A DNA stretch of 64,000 nucleotides from Struthio camelus (taxonomy: Eukaryota; Chordata; Aves; Struthioniformes; Struthionidae). The notes under the pieces were generated by a model, which saw only the letters and a program-made list of their open reading frames with translations, was not told the DNA's origin and did no database searches. Made by a program: the position numbers and the translations under genes. Location of the stretch: the NCBI RefSeq assembly GCF_040807025.1, contig NC_090942.1, positions 196,658,247 to 196,722,246 of the forward strand, read 5' to 3'. Shown piece by piece: positions 25,284-38,507 of the stretch; the stretch's first letter is position 1; the number at the start of each line of letters is the position of its first letter.

Positions 25284-25289
25284 AATAAA
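25284..25289 (+). terminator. CCDC169: polyadenylation signal AATAAA, candidate
   Basis: This is the first canonical hexamer after the stop, within 'ggtaataaagcttc'. The downstream sequence has a modest T/G content. It is the first candidate end of the transcript. Confidence 0.4.
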
Positions 25290-25395
25290 GCTTCAAACCT
25301 CTGGGTTACACCTTAAAAGCTCTTGGCAGAGCAAATGGGATTGATCAGCTGTCCTTTACTATTTTTAAGAGCATTTCTAGCTCTTTGCAGTATGT

Positions 25396-25401
25396 AATAA
25401 A
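25396..25401 (+). terminator. CCDC169: polyadenylation signal AATAAA, candidate
   Basis: The hexamer is followed at once by 'gctttttgtctcttt', a T-rich downstream element, which makes this a somewhat better site than the one 112 bp upstream. Confidence 0.45.
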
Positions 25402-26684
25402 GCTTTTTGTCTCTTTAAGAGCAATACTAATAGTTCCTTATTACTGGCAGCATTAAAGTGAGGTTGTAATTAAACTGTTACAAAAAGATCAATGATGTCA
25501 TTCTAAAATGCAAGGAAAGAAGACCTGCAGGATTGTACAGCGTATTCATTGCGGAAACCCCATTTTTTTCTCCCACATAGGATGAGACTATAACAGATAC
25601 TTATGATATTACCATAATGCACCTGGTATCATTCTTTCATAAGCAGGCTGGTCTGCCTGGCCATTTTTTTGCCCGCAGTCACCACTGAAAGCACAGCACA
25701 GCTGATTAGGCTAGCACTCTTCTGTTCCTATTTTTCACATGGAAAGTTTCCAGATTTGGATTGTGTTGGCATTTGTCATTGTGGAGAAGGGGAGAGAAAA
25801 AAATCACTGTAATGGGTCCATTGGCATGAAAGACAAGGGACATCTGCAGTAGTGAAGGTTATCCAGTTCTTGGATTCATGCAGCAGAAGGTTCTTACTCC
25901 TGTCGCTGAATCAAATGTAATAGTCAATGCATTCAGCTCCAGTCCCTCTAACACCTTGAAAGAACCAGAAACTTTGCATGAACATGGCAGAACAACATTT
26001 GTTCACAGCAGGAGACGTGAACACCTCCATCAGGAGTAGTGCTCACTGAAGTAACAGTTTTGAAACTTAAAAAGAGACATTTATTGCGTTTGGTACTGTA
26101 ATGACCAGGGGAGAGGAGACAGCTAGGTCCTTCTTAGTTCCTGTTTCAGCTTGCCAGAACAAGCTCAGAATTTGAAACTCAGTTGTATGGTAATTACTTA
26201 AGCCTTAAAATTTATATTTCACCATTTTAATTATGTGTCCAGCTATAGTGTTCGCTATGCAAAATGGTCATAGCTCTGTGCTCTTACTATTTAAATTAGT
26301 TTGCATTTCATTTTCCTCTTGTCTTTCTGAACATAAGGGCACTCCAGATGACTAAATGTGGTGAATCAAGTTTCTTTGTAACAGGAAAAAGGTAGTTCTT
26401 GGTTTCAGAAGTGTTATTTCTTTTGACCTGAACAAAACTTTTGCACTGTTATGTTTTTTTCTAATAGCTTTCCCAAACCATGTTGGAGTTTGTGTTTTGT
26501 TTTATTTTCTGGGAGGATGGACAGGTATTTTGAAATCCCTGGATTTTTTTGGTGAAAGTTTTTCTCACTAGTATTCTGCTGTGCTATGAAATGTTTTTTG
26601 TTTATGTTTGAAGCAATGAATAGTTGTGTATCTGTACATAAAATCTCAATGAGGATTTGAACCCATTTAGGAGTAATGAATCCT

Positions 26685-26745
26685 TCAGTGCACAGTATGT
26701 ACTATTATTCTCATTTTAGACACGGAAAACTGAATCACAGAGCTT
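26685..26745 (-). mobile_element. MIR SINE fragment, reverse orientation
   Basis: TACTATTATTCTCATTTTAG followed by acacggaaaactgaatcacagag matches the reverse complement of the MIR segment 'ctgtgcctcagtttcctcatctgtaaaatggggataatagta'. The similarity stops abruptly near 26745. Confidence 0.6.
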
Positions 26746-26991
26746 GGCTTTTTAAACTTGGAATGGGACTGTAGTGAAGTCTAGTCTTTCCCCTAATTTA
26801 GTGATAGGGTAAGCTTTTATCGTATTGCTAACTGCCAAAAGGTATATTCTGTCTCTTAAAGTCTCTGTGCAGAAAATTCGAAACAGTGGACAATCTAAAG
26901 ATATGAAAGAGTAGTTGAATTTCTGGTTGCTATGGTCAGTAAGTGAATGGAGGTAAAGATAAGAGGGAGATAGTACCAGAGTTGCAGGTTT

Positions 26992-27060
26992 GAATATAGC
27001 TAACTTCCTGCCTGTAGTACAGAGTGGAACTGGGATTCCAGGCCTGCTCATTGTAGGATA
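26992..27060 (-). mobile_element. second MIR-like fragment, reverse orientation
   Basis: The stretch 'tgtagtacagagtggaactgggattccaggcctgctc' matches the reverse complement of the MIR 5' half ('tctggg...aatcccagctctgccactta'). It follows the previous fragment in the order expected for one MIR copy but about 215 bp too far away, suggesting an insertion or two independent copies. Confidence 0.45.
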
Positions 27061-27378
27061 AATGCCCATAATTGATGGACCAAGAAATTTGATCTCCTGA
27101 CGCTTGGAATTTGAGCGCATGCTTCCTTTATGTGGTTACTCATGTAAGTCCACTGATTTCAGAGGAGTCGTAACTTTGAAGTAACTGTGGCTTTTGAAGT
27201 ATTTACACTATTGTTGCTGTAAAATGTGAATTAAAAAACTCAAATGCTGGCAAGCAAACATTTATTATTTCCCAAACTACCATTCATTTTTTAAGTCTCA
27301 TGGTTTAAGAGGGTATTGAGTCTTGATTTTTTCTTTTAATAAATCAGTATCGCAGCACTGCATTTATCTCTATGACAG

Positions 27379-27384
27379 AATAAA
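27379..27384 (+). terminator. CCDC169: polyadenylation signal AATAAA, distal candidate
   Basis: The hexamer lies in 'gacagaataaaattaaaatg' and is followed about 30 nt later by a run rich in TGTG and TTG. This is the best overall match to a vertebrate cleavage region among the three candidates. Confidence 0.45.
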
Positions 27385-27400
27385 ATTAAAATGTTTACTG

Positions 27401-30400
27401 GATTGATACAGACTGTGTGGTTGATTGTTATGTGATTAGGCAGCACACCCACAGACTCTAGAGAACTTGGGTGATGAGTTTCCTTGTATTCAGGATATTA
27501 TTAACAATAAGCAGAATATTTCATTGCTTAAATAATTTGTTTATTGATGGGTTCTCCATATAAATAACTGACTAGGTGGCACGGTTCATGGCTTTGCTCA
27601 CATTCCACCTCTACCAGTAAAGATGAGATGTGTAATTTACCCCTAATGCATTTCCAGTAGTGTAAGCTGCTGCACAGGCATTTTTAGAAATGTAATATAA
27701 ACAGAGCAGCTAATCAATAAATAAATTAACCCTTAGGTTTTTTCTGCTATACAGTTGCTGCTGTTGCTGCCAGACTGGTGTCAAACACAAGCAGTAATTT
27801 GAACCAACCCTGTCTGGAAGCAAAAGTAAGCTGCATGAATAAAAGTCACAGCTAATTGGAACAGTTTTATCTCTTTACATAGGGGTCTCACAGTAGTGAT
27901 GGACATCCCTGGACAGACAAAGGCAGCAATAGGTTGTACAGGTCACTTTAACTCCCTCTTCCAAAGATACAAATATCGTATGTAGTTCTGTGGACTACGT
28001 CTTGGAATCGAGTTCTCCTAGACTTCCCTAATCAGTCCTGTGAGTTACTGACCAAGAACCACACATAGCCCAAATTACCATTACCTTTCTACAGAAGCAG
28101 AATGGAGATGGGAGCAGGCTTTCCCAATGGATCTTGGAGGGCAGACTGTTGCATCGCTCTACAGAAGGGGCTTACCCAGGCTGCTGTCCTATCTGAGGAT
28201 ATGGCCAAGAACCAACAACAGCTGAGGTGTTAGGATTGGTTAAGCTCTGAATCCATTCAGGATGCTGTCACATAGGTGACATCCGCAGCAGTCACTCCTC
28301 TACATGGCATGCTCTGTGTAGGTGACAGCATCGTAGATCGCATTCTCTTAAAAAGACTATCAGGACTTCACATGTTTCCTCATGAAGTAGAACTGAGGTA
28401 TATTTTGTGTTCTCTGGCTGGCAAAACAGGTAACAGCTAGTTGGCTTAGCTGTGCCCTTAATATTATCTTACAGAAACTTTTTGTGGTACTTGTAACTGC
28501 CTTTAGCAAGCTCTAAGATGTCCTTACTATGACCAGACAAGTTGACACGTCACCGGATAGCAATGAGAAGAGGTATGCCTGATAGTAGTAATACAGCAGC
28601 AGGAATTGCGCTCTCCATCCACAGTTTAGAGCTGAGGACTGGAAAGGAGAGAAGGGAGAAGTGTCCCTTTAGCATAGGCCCATTATGAACATCGCCACTT
28701 CTCCCTCTAGAGAGGCAGATTGTTTGTAAGGCCTATGCTGAACAGTTTTGCCTGTTACAACCCAACACAAAACAGGTCTGAAAACACAGTACTGACTCAT
28801 TGCAGGTGCTCCAGTGCAGCTGGAGATGCTAATCAGTTGCTTGTGCCTGGGGTACCTGAGCAGTTTCTAAAGGTGCTTAGAGTATGAGTTGGGCTTCCGG
28901 GTATAGGCAATGCAGTTTCTTCACCTCTTGCAGCCAGGAGTGCTCTGGTGCCTTGGCCTGGCCTCTGTCTGAGCATCTCCACCGTCCCATCTGGATTAGA
29001 TAGCAAAAGGCTCCCAGGTGCTGTCTTCCCTAATCTAAGCAGCATACCTTCAACTGCAGTCTGGTAAAGCTCGTGGACTCTAATCTCCATGTAACTCCTA
29101 TCTCTCCCTTTGTTGCCTGAGCCACCACAAACTCTGCTTCAGGAACCCATCTGTAGAGTAGAGAAAAGAGTATGTTCCTGGAGCTGAGAAGTGATATGAG
29201 ATGAATACACCAATGCTGGAAGGAAGCCAGCTGGTAAAGATACAATGAGCCTAGATAAGCCCAACCAAAATCAAATGGATTTTCTTTTTCCTTATAACAC
29301 AAAAAAGGAAAACTAACATTCTGCTATCTTGGTGCTGAAACTTAACAGCTGTTACTGCTGCATCTTACTGAAAAAGTTACCAGTCAATGGTCATGTCAGG
29401 GTATTGCCCAATGAACACATGCCAGTATTATGACACCAGTTGCTGTGTAAATCTTGACAAAGAAAAAAATACCAGCCATGAAGAGAGAAGAATCCTTTGT
29501 AAGGTGTGGCTGGGAACGCTCCTGGCTCACCCCACCACACTGTACAACAGGCGCTTCTTCCTGCAGCTGTCTGATCGCTCCTCACAACTAGCAAGGGTGT
29601 TGTGGGGAATCTGCTAAGGAATGATGTGGTTTAATCAAGCAACACAGGCTGGAGAGCAAAGAAATCAGACACAGCTGAAGGGTTATTTTGGGAGAAGGAT
29701 GAAGCAATATGGATGTTCCCCTTTGACTCACTCTGTGCCATTTAGGAATACAATACAGATATGCCTTGAAAAAGGAGCAGAAGTGGAGAGGAAGTAAATT
29801 AAAGCTCGGGAATTGTCAGTTGCAGCTTGGTGCTTTAAAGTCGTACATCTCAGTGTGAAATAATCACTGTAAATGCCAAGTGTAGTCAATGGCAAGAAAT
29901 AGGTACTTTCAGGGATGTTTCTACTCTCTTATTAAGAGACATTTAAAATGGGTCAGATGATTCATCTACTGGACTTCTCTCCATTGACTAGAAAGAGTCT
30001 TGAGGATGGCAAATTCAGAATAAGCTATCTGATACATAGTTAGGTAGGCTGAATCCTGTGCTAGACAAAGTCTTTCTTTTGCTTGGTCTGTTTAGGTGGT
30101 ACCCACAATCAGTAGAGAGCCGGAGCCAAGAAGAAATATTGATCTGCAGCTTGACTCTCCCTTGGGTCTATCTCTACCTCATCTATACCATGTTTACAAG
30201 GCCCACTGATACATTCCCATGTTACAGCAGCACTTACCAGGACAAATAATCTTATTTTTTGTTCCCTTCAAATAGACTTGGTAAGTAAGTTTTGCGTACT
30301 TTTGAAAGCAAAATAAGTGCTAATATTATTCTAAAACAAAAGACTTCTCTAAAGCCTATGGAACTCCAATATAAAGTTGGAAAAATTCAGCCCATAGACC

Positions 30401-31989
30401 AATTTACTACACCTCTTAGGGGAAATGTGATGTAATCATACGATAGGAATCAGTAACCTAGAGATCAATAATTTTGTGTGTTCTTGTCTCTTAAAAAGCT
30501 GAGCTAGGAATTTACCAATGACAAGTCAAATTATTGGCTGGGCAAATACATTCCTGGAGGATTAAAATAGTTCACGAGTACTGCCAGGTCTGCAATTGCT
30601 GACAATATAATTTCATTAATATAATATAGTTTTAGGGCAAGGAAAGTTTATCCAAATGCACTATAACTGTTGTGATGACATCATCTGCCGTGCCTCAGAC
30701 TATCATCAGAAGTCATTTACTTCTTTTTCTGGCCTAGCGTCTCTTTTGGATACTGAGCAAAGAAGACAAATGCTGCTCTTGTGCTGTCTCCTACATCCTG
30801 GCTCAAAGGAGTGCTTGTGCAAGAACCTTGTGTAAGGAAAGAAGAGAGTATGAAAGAGTTGAAAAAGCACATTTCTGTGCTGCGTTTTCTACTTGGAACA
30901 TCTGAACATCTGACATCCACTTGGGACATCTAAAAAAACTATTGCACCATGCTTTGCTCACTGCCATCTTGGTTAATATTTCTTAATATTTACAAATATC
31001 TCTTCAGTGGCAAATGTTTCTGAGCGTCCCTCATAGACATGCAAGACTGGGTGAATAATGGGAATTCCTAACAATCCAAATCAACAAAAACAAAATGCTT
31101 GCCAGAGAGAGAACTGTTATGACACGTACCTCTCTCCAACCCAACCAAAATTAGAAGACCAAACATTCCCTATTACAGAACATCATTCTAATTCCGTGGC
31201 TATTGATGCTGGAACTCATTTAATTGTTAGGAATGAAAACCAAAAGGAGATAAATTTTCCAAAAAGGTATTGGACACCACTTTTCTTTCATTAGTCTTGG
31301 TTATCCCTATACAGACTTTTCCAACAAAATCGAGCCTGCAAATGTAGTTAATTAAGCATAATCACTTGAATACCTGGTTTGTATACTTCAGTATTCTTTT
31401 TACCAGGTTTGTGAAAATGGAACCATTTGTACTCAGTTTTAAGCAATCTTCAGTCATAGCTAACAACAGTTGACAACAGGAGCTATCTCATTCTTCATTG
31501 TAGTGTCACTGATCTGGGTGGTATCTGAGAACTTGAGGCCCGTAGGCTGGAAAAAATGCTGGTGCTGGATGGAGGCAAATCACCTGGAGAATGCACAGGT
31601 ATAGCACTGGCAGGCTAAGCAGAAGAAATGAACTCTAAAAAGGGACTGGACCATCCAGTGCATGGTGAGCTCACCGGCACATCTATCTTCCTACAGTTGC
31701 ATCCAGTTTGGCTTTGCTTTTAAACAGCCAAACAGTGGGACCTCCTTTATTTCCGTTCTCAGGCAAAAGATCAGTGTCCCAAGCGTTACAAGGAGGCAAT
31801 GCTGACAGTGTCCGTTTCTATTTCAGCCTACATGGATTTCAACTTCCAGAGTGCAAATCTTTTACTGTAAGGTTCAGAGGAAGCATCTGATTGCAAATAT
31901 CTGGGCTCTGCAAAATCTGCTTTTGGGCCATTTAAACTGTGTATCATTGCACTGAGGGACACTTTTCAAAGACTTAGACCTAGACATGC
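27401..31989. other. intergenic, no gene recognised
   Basis: I saw no exon set, RNA gene or known repeat here. The 28.8-29.6 kb part is somewhat richer in G+C and has overlapping frames on both strands (28833-29090 minus, 29387-29617 plus), but none shows a recognisable domain or splice context. Confidence 0.6.
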
Positions 31990-32390
31990 CAGCTCTTTGC
32001 ATTGGAGCAGTGTGTCCAGGCCCTGGGGGCACCACCAGCGCTGCCTCTCCCTGCCTACCCCCCGGGGCCTCCCCCACCCTGCCCAGCCCCAAGCCATCAG
32101 TTCAGCCCAGCCTGGGGCCATCAGTTCCTGGCCCATGATGGCCAGCTCCAGCCCTGCCATGGCCCAGTCTCAGCTCATCCCTTTCCCTGCAGTAGTGCCC
32201 GATGCCCAAGGCTGGAGCTGCCCCAGCTGCCCTGGGCTGTCCTGCTCCCTCGCGGGCAGTGGGACAAGCCCCGAGAAGCCACCGTCCCTGCATCGCCTGG
32301 CAGTGTCACATGCAGAGTCACCTTCAGAGAGGCTGGGGACACTCCACGGCTCCTGGAAATCTGGAAACCAGAAATCATTTGGTAACAGAG
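31990..32390. repeat. GC-rich, C-rich low-complexity block
   Basis: A sharply bounded block of about 400 bp is rich in CCAGCCC, GCCC and CTGCC words within AT-rich surroundings. It contains an imperfect direct repeat with the unit GCCATCAGTTC at 32092 and 32118. The overlapping frames on both strands (up to 149 codons) read as Pro/Ala/Gly/Ser-rich low complexity in every frame, which is what composition alone produces. CpG is not enriched enough to call a CpG island. Confidence 0.6.
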
Positions 32391-33080
32391 GTCACTGGCC
32401 ACTGCCAGTGCTGTCAGGTTTGTTCTTGTTGATAACAATGACATAAATAACAGCTCACTAAAAGGCAGAAGTGATTTACTTTAAGCACTTTAGCACCTGC
32501 TGTTACTCATTAAGGGATTATCATGGCCCAGATTGTTACTGGCAGTCCAGTGTTTACCCTTTCAGCATATGGCACGTTTGTGCGCGTTACCTCATAACGT
32601 TGGGTTCATGTACTTAGTCTGGCCTCCTCCTGGCTCCCAAGGCCTTCATGCTAAGATTTCACATGAAACTTGAAGCCACATGTCCTGGAGGTGGGACAAT
32701 TAGTAGAAAATTTAACAATTACAGCTACATGCATGCTATTAATGTTTAATGTCAGCGTTTGACAGTATATCATGATTTAAAACACTAGATATGGCATTTC
32801 ACGCTATCCCCCAGGGCTGGATTTCAGGGATGGAGCCCTAGCAGTTTTCATGGCAGATATTCAACAAACCTTGCTAAAAAAAAATCTGTCTCAGTCCCCC
32901 TTCTAGTCTCCCCTTCCTACTTAATTGCTGTAATTGCTTGTTCTTCTGTTCTCCAGTACCTGAGGCAGATATTTCCCACCTTAGCATTTTATAGTTTTAC
33001 AGTACTGCAAACTTATTCCTTAGTCTCATTTTATTTAGATTGGTCACCTTCAAGACTGAGTCATAGAAGAGTTCAGCTGA

Positions 33081-33096
33081 TTTTTTTTTTTTTTTT
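33081..33096. repeat. poly(T) run
   Basis: Sixteen consecutive T in intergenic DNA. Confidence 0.85.
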
Positions 33097-36000
33097 GGAC
33101 TGGTAATTTCCTGGCACCATCTGTTTCCTAATGCCAGCACAGGCCACAGAGGTGCCTGCTATGCCTTTGCTGAACCATGTATCACTATCAACATCCTCTC
33201 CTCTCCCTGCTCTTACCATCAAAACATTCACTGAAGATTACTTGAATTTTACTGCTTAATAGAGCTACATGGGCTATATGTGGTCACTAATCTGGTCTCA
33301 AGGAACTATTATTTAGGAACACTGCCAATGGCATTTTCCAAAGAGGAAATAAGGAATGGTCAGATTCAGAAAATGGAAAAGAGAGTGTGCTAACAACAGA
33401 GAGGCCCTACTTCTTTCCCAGCCAAAGCTGTTTGTGAGGAAAAGCTCCAATGATATGAGGAAAAAAAGAAAAAAAAAAAAAAGTGAGCAAAAGCAGAGAA
33501 GGGAAACAATGTAAATAGAAGTTAAAATCATACTTAAAAAACATCCATCACTTCTTTGGGGCTGGTCTACATAACAACATCCTATATTACTCTTGGGCAA
33601 AGTTATCTAAATAATAGGTTTATGGAATGAAAACTGGTCCATAAAAACTTTGGTGTGAGATATTTTGGAGGGAGAGTTTAACATTTTTATACAACATCAT
33701 AGTATAAAACTTCATATGAACTTCAATTTAAAACAAGCATTGGTATAAAGCAGGGGAAGAGGAAGAAGGTTACTCTGTACAAAATCTTGAAAGGTTTACT
33801 TAAGAAATACCTTTTGAGGTCTATTTTAAATCTAAAATATGCTCAGAGGTAAGGAAGATACTTCTGCTACACATGAAAAGAGGCTTACTGAGGTCATAAT
33901 TTATTTACTTGCAAAGATAAAGCTTAAGTTTAATGAGCTCCTTGAATTCACATATAAAGAAAGAAAAAAGGAGGAGAAAATTTTCTAAGTAAACCTATAG
34001 TGTAATATATTGGCATTTCTTTTTACGTGTGGAGGCTTAGCTGAGGTACTTACCCAATATATCTGTGCAAAGGATGTCTAACAGAAGAATATCTATTTGA
34101 CAGAATTCCCAGGAGAATTTTTCAGGGACATTTTAAAAAGAGGGTGAATCAGAAAATAATACAGAACGCATTGTTAATGTTTAGGTCTAAAGCTAGATTT
34201 TCAAAGGACTTTGCAGATTCAAAGAGGGCTTAAATCATACGGGGCTTGACATTTAGATTCCAGAAAGGGAATTCATGATGCTAAATCTGTCACTGATGTT
34301 TTCTGTACATTGAAAGGGGAAAGTTAGAAATCAAAGGATGAGATTTGAAGCACTCAGATGCTGACTGGAGAGAAGCCTGAGCCAGCCAGCCAGTAGGCCA
34401 ATTACCAGGATGGTGACCAGGAAGGGTGAAGCGCTCCCTTGAAATGTTTTTTATCTTATTCAAATCAAGAAGGTACGCTATTTCTGGGAATTGCTTCAGT
34501 TTTAGTTATTGACCATTTTATGATAAAGTACACATTAACCAGAAAATTCTTTGCTCTACATCCCTCAAAAATCCTGGAACATTTCAGCCTTTTGATGGTT
34601 TGTTGTTAATAAGAGTTTCCTACAGTACAAAAATAAATGCATCACCGATACCATTGCATGTATGTAGCAACATACATATTTTCCCCAGTCATTCAGAATT
34701 TGTTGGTGTTTGACAAACAGAAAAACTGTGTTAAATTGTCTTTTTTCATATGCCTCTTTATGTTATGAAATATACATGTACACAAGAAGACTGGAAGTAA
34801 TCATAAGCAAGTGAAATGGAAAAGTCTCCCTCTTACTGAGGAGCTGAGAGGGTCTGTGTAACCTTTTCACCCTCTCGCTGGGGAATCAACAGTTCTAGTA
34901 TGTACGCTCCCTGTGAGGACCATTTTTAGGTTGTTTCTAGGTTCACTCTTCCTCGTTGTTGTTGCCCATGAAGCATTAGTTTAAATATAACATGTCAGTC
35001 TCCCTCTTCTGGTTTTTAAATAACCTTTAACACAACTTAAAAAGCCTGAAGTAGGGATTTTGACAAATCTTAACAGAACCGTGATATTAAAAGCATTTTG
35101 TCTATGAGCTGACTAGACAAGCCGGTGACTTTCTGGAAGGTTAAGTCTAGGCTTCTTCAGTGTGTGCAGAAATACCGGTAGATTTTTCGTTCCAAGTATG
35201 GCACTGCTATCGGCCATTTCTTTTTCTGCACATCTTGTCCTGCATGTTTAAACTAAGAGTGTGGTGAAAGCAGTAAAGGTGTCAATATCATAGGTGAATG
35301 CTAAAGTTACTTTGAGGCACCTAATTCTTAACTGGGTACTGTGATCACAAAACTAAAAAAATGCAACTGGTTTTTGAGGAAAAGCTGCATGACTTTTCTA
35401 TTAGAAAAGGGAGAAAATCAAAGTCAGCCTGGAGGGCATCTGTCATGTCTAGGACTGCGGCTTCTCTATAATAAGACACAACTGACTGACTATGGAAAAA
35501 AATGGAAACAGAACAAAATGTTGATGCTTGTAGCTCTAAAAATGCATGTTTTATTTCCCACAAAAAATACTAAAAAACTGTCTATGGGAAATACTTCATA
35601 CCAAAGTTTTTCAGTGGCTTACATGACTACAATTCCTCACTAGCTATTCTGTTTACGAGTCTTGCGTCTGTCCTCAAATTTCCAGGTAGAAGTCGCCATT
35701 TCAGTTGTTGAAAGTAGTGTTTCCAGTACTGAGTACAGCAATGTAATACAGGAATTATTTTCTGTGAGTATCTATTGCCTTCACAATTAACCATGTTCCC
35801 ACGGCAGTAGCACTCAGTGGGGAGTGCATGCTCAGTACGGCTGCCTCTTGGAGGAGATTTGCACTGTAGGAGAAAACTTGAGGATAATATACGAAAAAAA
35901 AACACCTCAACTTGGCAATACTTTAAATTTTGTTCTCAGGTGACCTCTATTGAGTTGAAAGACTATTTTTTTGGTTTTGTAATGTGAGGATTTTCTTTGT

Positions 36001-38478
36001 TTTTGCTGTATTATACTCTTAACGATCAGGTACATTCTTCAGGCCAGTGAGTGGAAATTGCAGTAAATCTGTACAGCTCCGTGAATATGTGGTGCCGTCC
36101 CAAATGGCCTGCATCCCATTCATCTGAATGGAGCTCTTGGGAAAATGTTTTTGAAAGGAGAAGTGGTTCAGCCAAAAATAGATTGTTGCTTTGAAATTTG
36201 CCTTCTAAAGGCCACTAAGTAATCAACTTAGCCCCTTTGACTGGGAGGAAACCTACTTAGCTCTGGGTTAGTATGTGTACTAATGACAGTAGAGGAGTAT
36301 ACTTTGCAAAGCTGGACAGAAAGTTCCCAGGTAATGACCGTGACCTTTTTCCTTTAGAACAAGACATTTCATCAGGTGAATATTGAACAGCCAGCTCTTG
36401 CTTTGGCATACAGTACCTCTTGAGGTGGCATCACTGGAGGTCGCTCTCTAGCCTAGATGTCCATAATTCGGATACGAATTGTGTCAATAAGGCTCCACAG
36501 TGCTACTGAAGTATTTACCTTAGGGCTTCATTTTAGTAAGATGATGCTGAATAGGGGATGATCCTATAATTAGGACACTAGGCTGGCTGTAGGAGATGAT
36601 GATGATATGGTGACTCAATTTCTCACTTGCCGGTGGGATAACAACTGTTTCCTGTGGGTGTTAGAAGGACTATAATTCTGTGATGTTCTAGAGGAGTCTC
36701 CATCGCCGAGTGACAGGCATCACTGGTAAAAATCTGCAAATGAGCCCATGCCTTCTATCTCAGAAAGATGAAACAAGATAATTGAATGAATGGTGAAAAT
36801 TGTACACACTTGCATTTTTTGTACACCAAAAATTGGGTTATCTAAGTTATTGGCTGGCCCCCAGCAAGATGTAATATCTAGATTTTATTAATGATTAGTT
36901 TCCTGTGAGCTATTCAGGTCACCGACTGCTTCTGCAGCACAGTAGAGCCCTAATCCTGTTTCTTTGTCACAGAAGTTTCTAACAGTCTAAACCAAATGAG
37001 TTTCATAGAGTGAACAGAATGCTGGCAAGTTAATCAGTATTCGTCATTATCCCTTCCTGAAGAATAAATCTCATTTCTCAATGGCAGAAAGACCTTTAGC
37101 TGGGGTAAAATAGGCCAGTCCACCTTTGCAATGAAAAGGACAACCTGATGTGAAAATATTTGCTCTCTTCTTCAGCATACAACAGGCATAATTTTAAATA
37201 AATGACTTCAAAACCTGGTACATTAAACTTCAGGAATTCCTTTTCTACTAGTATGAGAACTGGACAAAATATGCTATTTTATCATAGCTAAAATGGGTAT
37301 GGATATTTTATTATGACTGAATCACTGCCAAAAGAGCTTTGGATTAGAGAGACAAGCCTGACTGAAACTGTTGACTGTACCGGGAATATTTTCAGTTCCC
37401 TCTTCGTCATTGGTTCCCTTGCTCTGCCTTTCTCCATAATTTTTACAGGAAAAAGAAGGGGTTTTTTGCTTCAGATTTCAGTCTATAGTGCTCTCAGGTT
37501 ATTCGTTAGTGTTCATGGATGCCTCTTGTGAAGGAATTTCTTCTTAGTGTGCAAAGCAAGACCAGCACAAAATACTAAAAGACAGAAAATAGCTTTATGT
37601 TAAAACTAATAGGGAGCAAATGGGAAGTGGTAATGATAATATGTAAAGAAACTTCACTTTTTAAGTGGCTTTTCACTCGATGGCATCCTTTAAAGTAAAC
37701 ATTTATGCTTCCTAGCTTAGCTGAATCTTATTTCAGTTGAAACTCTGCAGGCTTCTCAGTCTAAGCACGGCGATCCACCCACAAGAAACAGCTTGCAGAC
37801 TCAGACCTTTAGCTAGAAGAGTTAGCTGACTTCTGTCAGTCAGCCTGCCTGTATATACTTTCCCTACTCTCTTCTTAAAATAGCAGTAGCTGGCTGAAAT
37901 GTAAGTGATCTCTGCATGATTTATATTCATGGGGGTGGGGAAGGGGCAGAAATAATAAAATGAATTCATAAGCCTGGTTGGGCACCATTAAATACACGTC
38001 TTGATTCTCGTGTATATTAGCCATTCATATATGGTATACGGTTGCAGAGTTCACAGTAAACGCCTTTCAAATGGATTTTGACATTTAAAGGTCAAGTGGC
38101 ACCAACATTCATCGAGAGAACATGATCAAAGAAAAATTGATACTCAAATTGAGGCACAGGAGGAGAAATTAAGGAATAATAAATGCTACAGTAGCTTGCC
38201 ATTGTGCTTGTCAATTTATTTTGAAGATCTGCAGGTAAAGCTTTTCTTGTCATGCACTATGAAATAGATTTCTAAAAGTGACATAAAGATAAGCCTCTTG
38301 GCTGAAAAATGGCTACAACACCTGCCTGTTAGAGATCAAATAGCCAAGGTAGCTTGAAAAGTGGAGATAGCAACAAAAGATTCATATGATACAGCTCTGC
38401 CTTTGCTGCCTTCTGCTTCCTTCTTCAAAGAATGGAGAAGTGAACTAACCTTACCTGTGATCCATGTTCTCCTCCATC

Positions 38479-38507
38479 TCTTTTCTTTTCTTTTCTTTTC
38501 TTTTTCC
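38479..38507. repeat. (TTTTC)n microsatellite
   Basis: Four exact TTTTC units in a longer pure pyrimidine tract (CTCCATCTC on one side, TTTTTCCTTT on the other). The complementary strand is a polypurine tract. Confidence 0.85.

Larger units (their letters stand above)
24131..27400 (+). other. CCDC169: CCDC169 3' UTR (probable) and alternative ends
   Basis: Downstream of the stop the sequence is AT-rich with no repeated element until a MIR-like fragment near 26.7 kb. Canonical AATAAA hexamers lie at 25284, 25396 and 27379; the last is followed by GT-rich sequence from about 27411, the arrangement of a working cleavage site. The length of the UTR is inferred; transcripts ending at the first two sites would have UTRs of about 1.2-1.3 kb. 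Confidence 0.5.

Noticed and set aside
26752..27120. Minus-strand frame of 122 codons
   Set aside because: It overlaps two MIR-like fragments and the probable 3' UTR of CCDC169; it has no recognised domain or splice sites.
31997..32446. Frame of 149 codons, the longest in the window
   Set aside because: It lies in a C-rich low-complexity block where several frames on both strands are open; the peptide is Pro/Ser/Ala low complexity with no domain.
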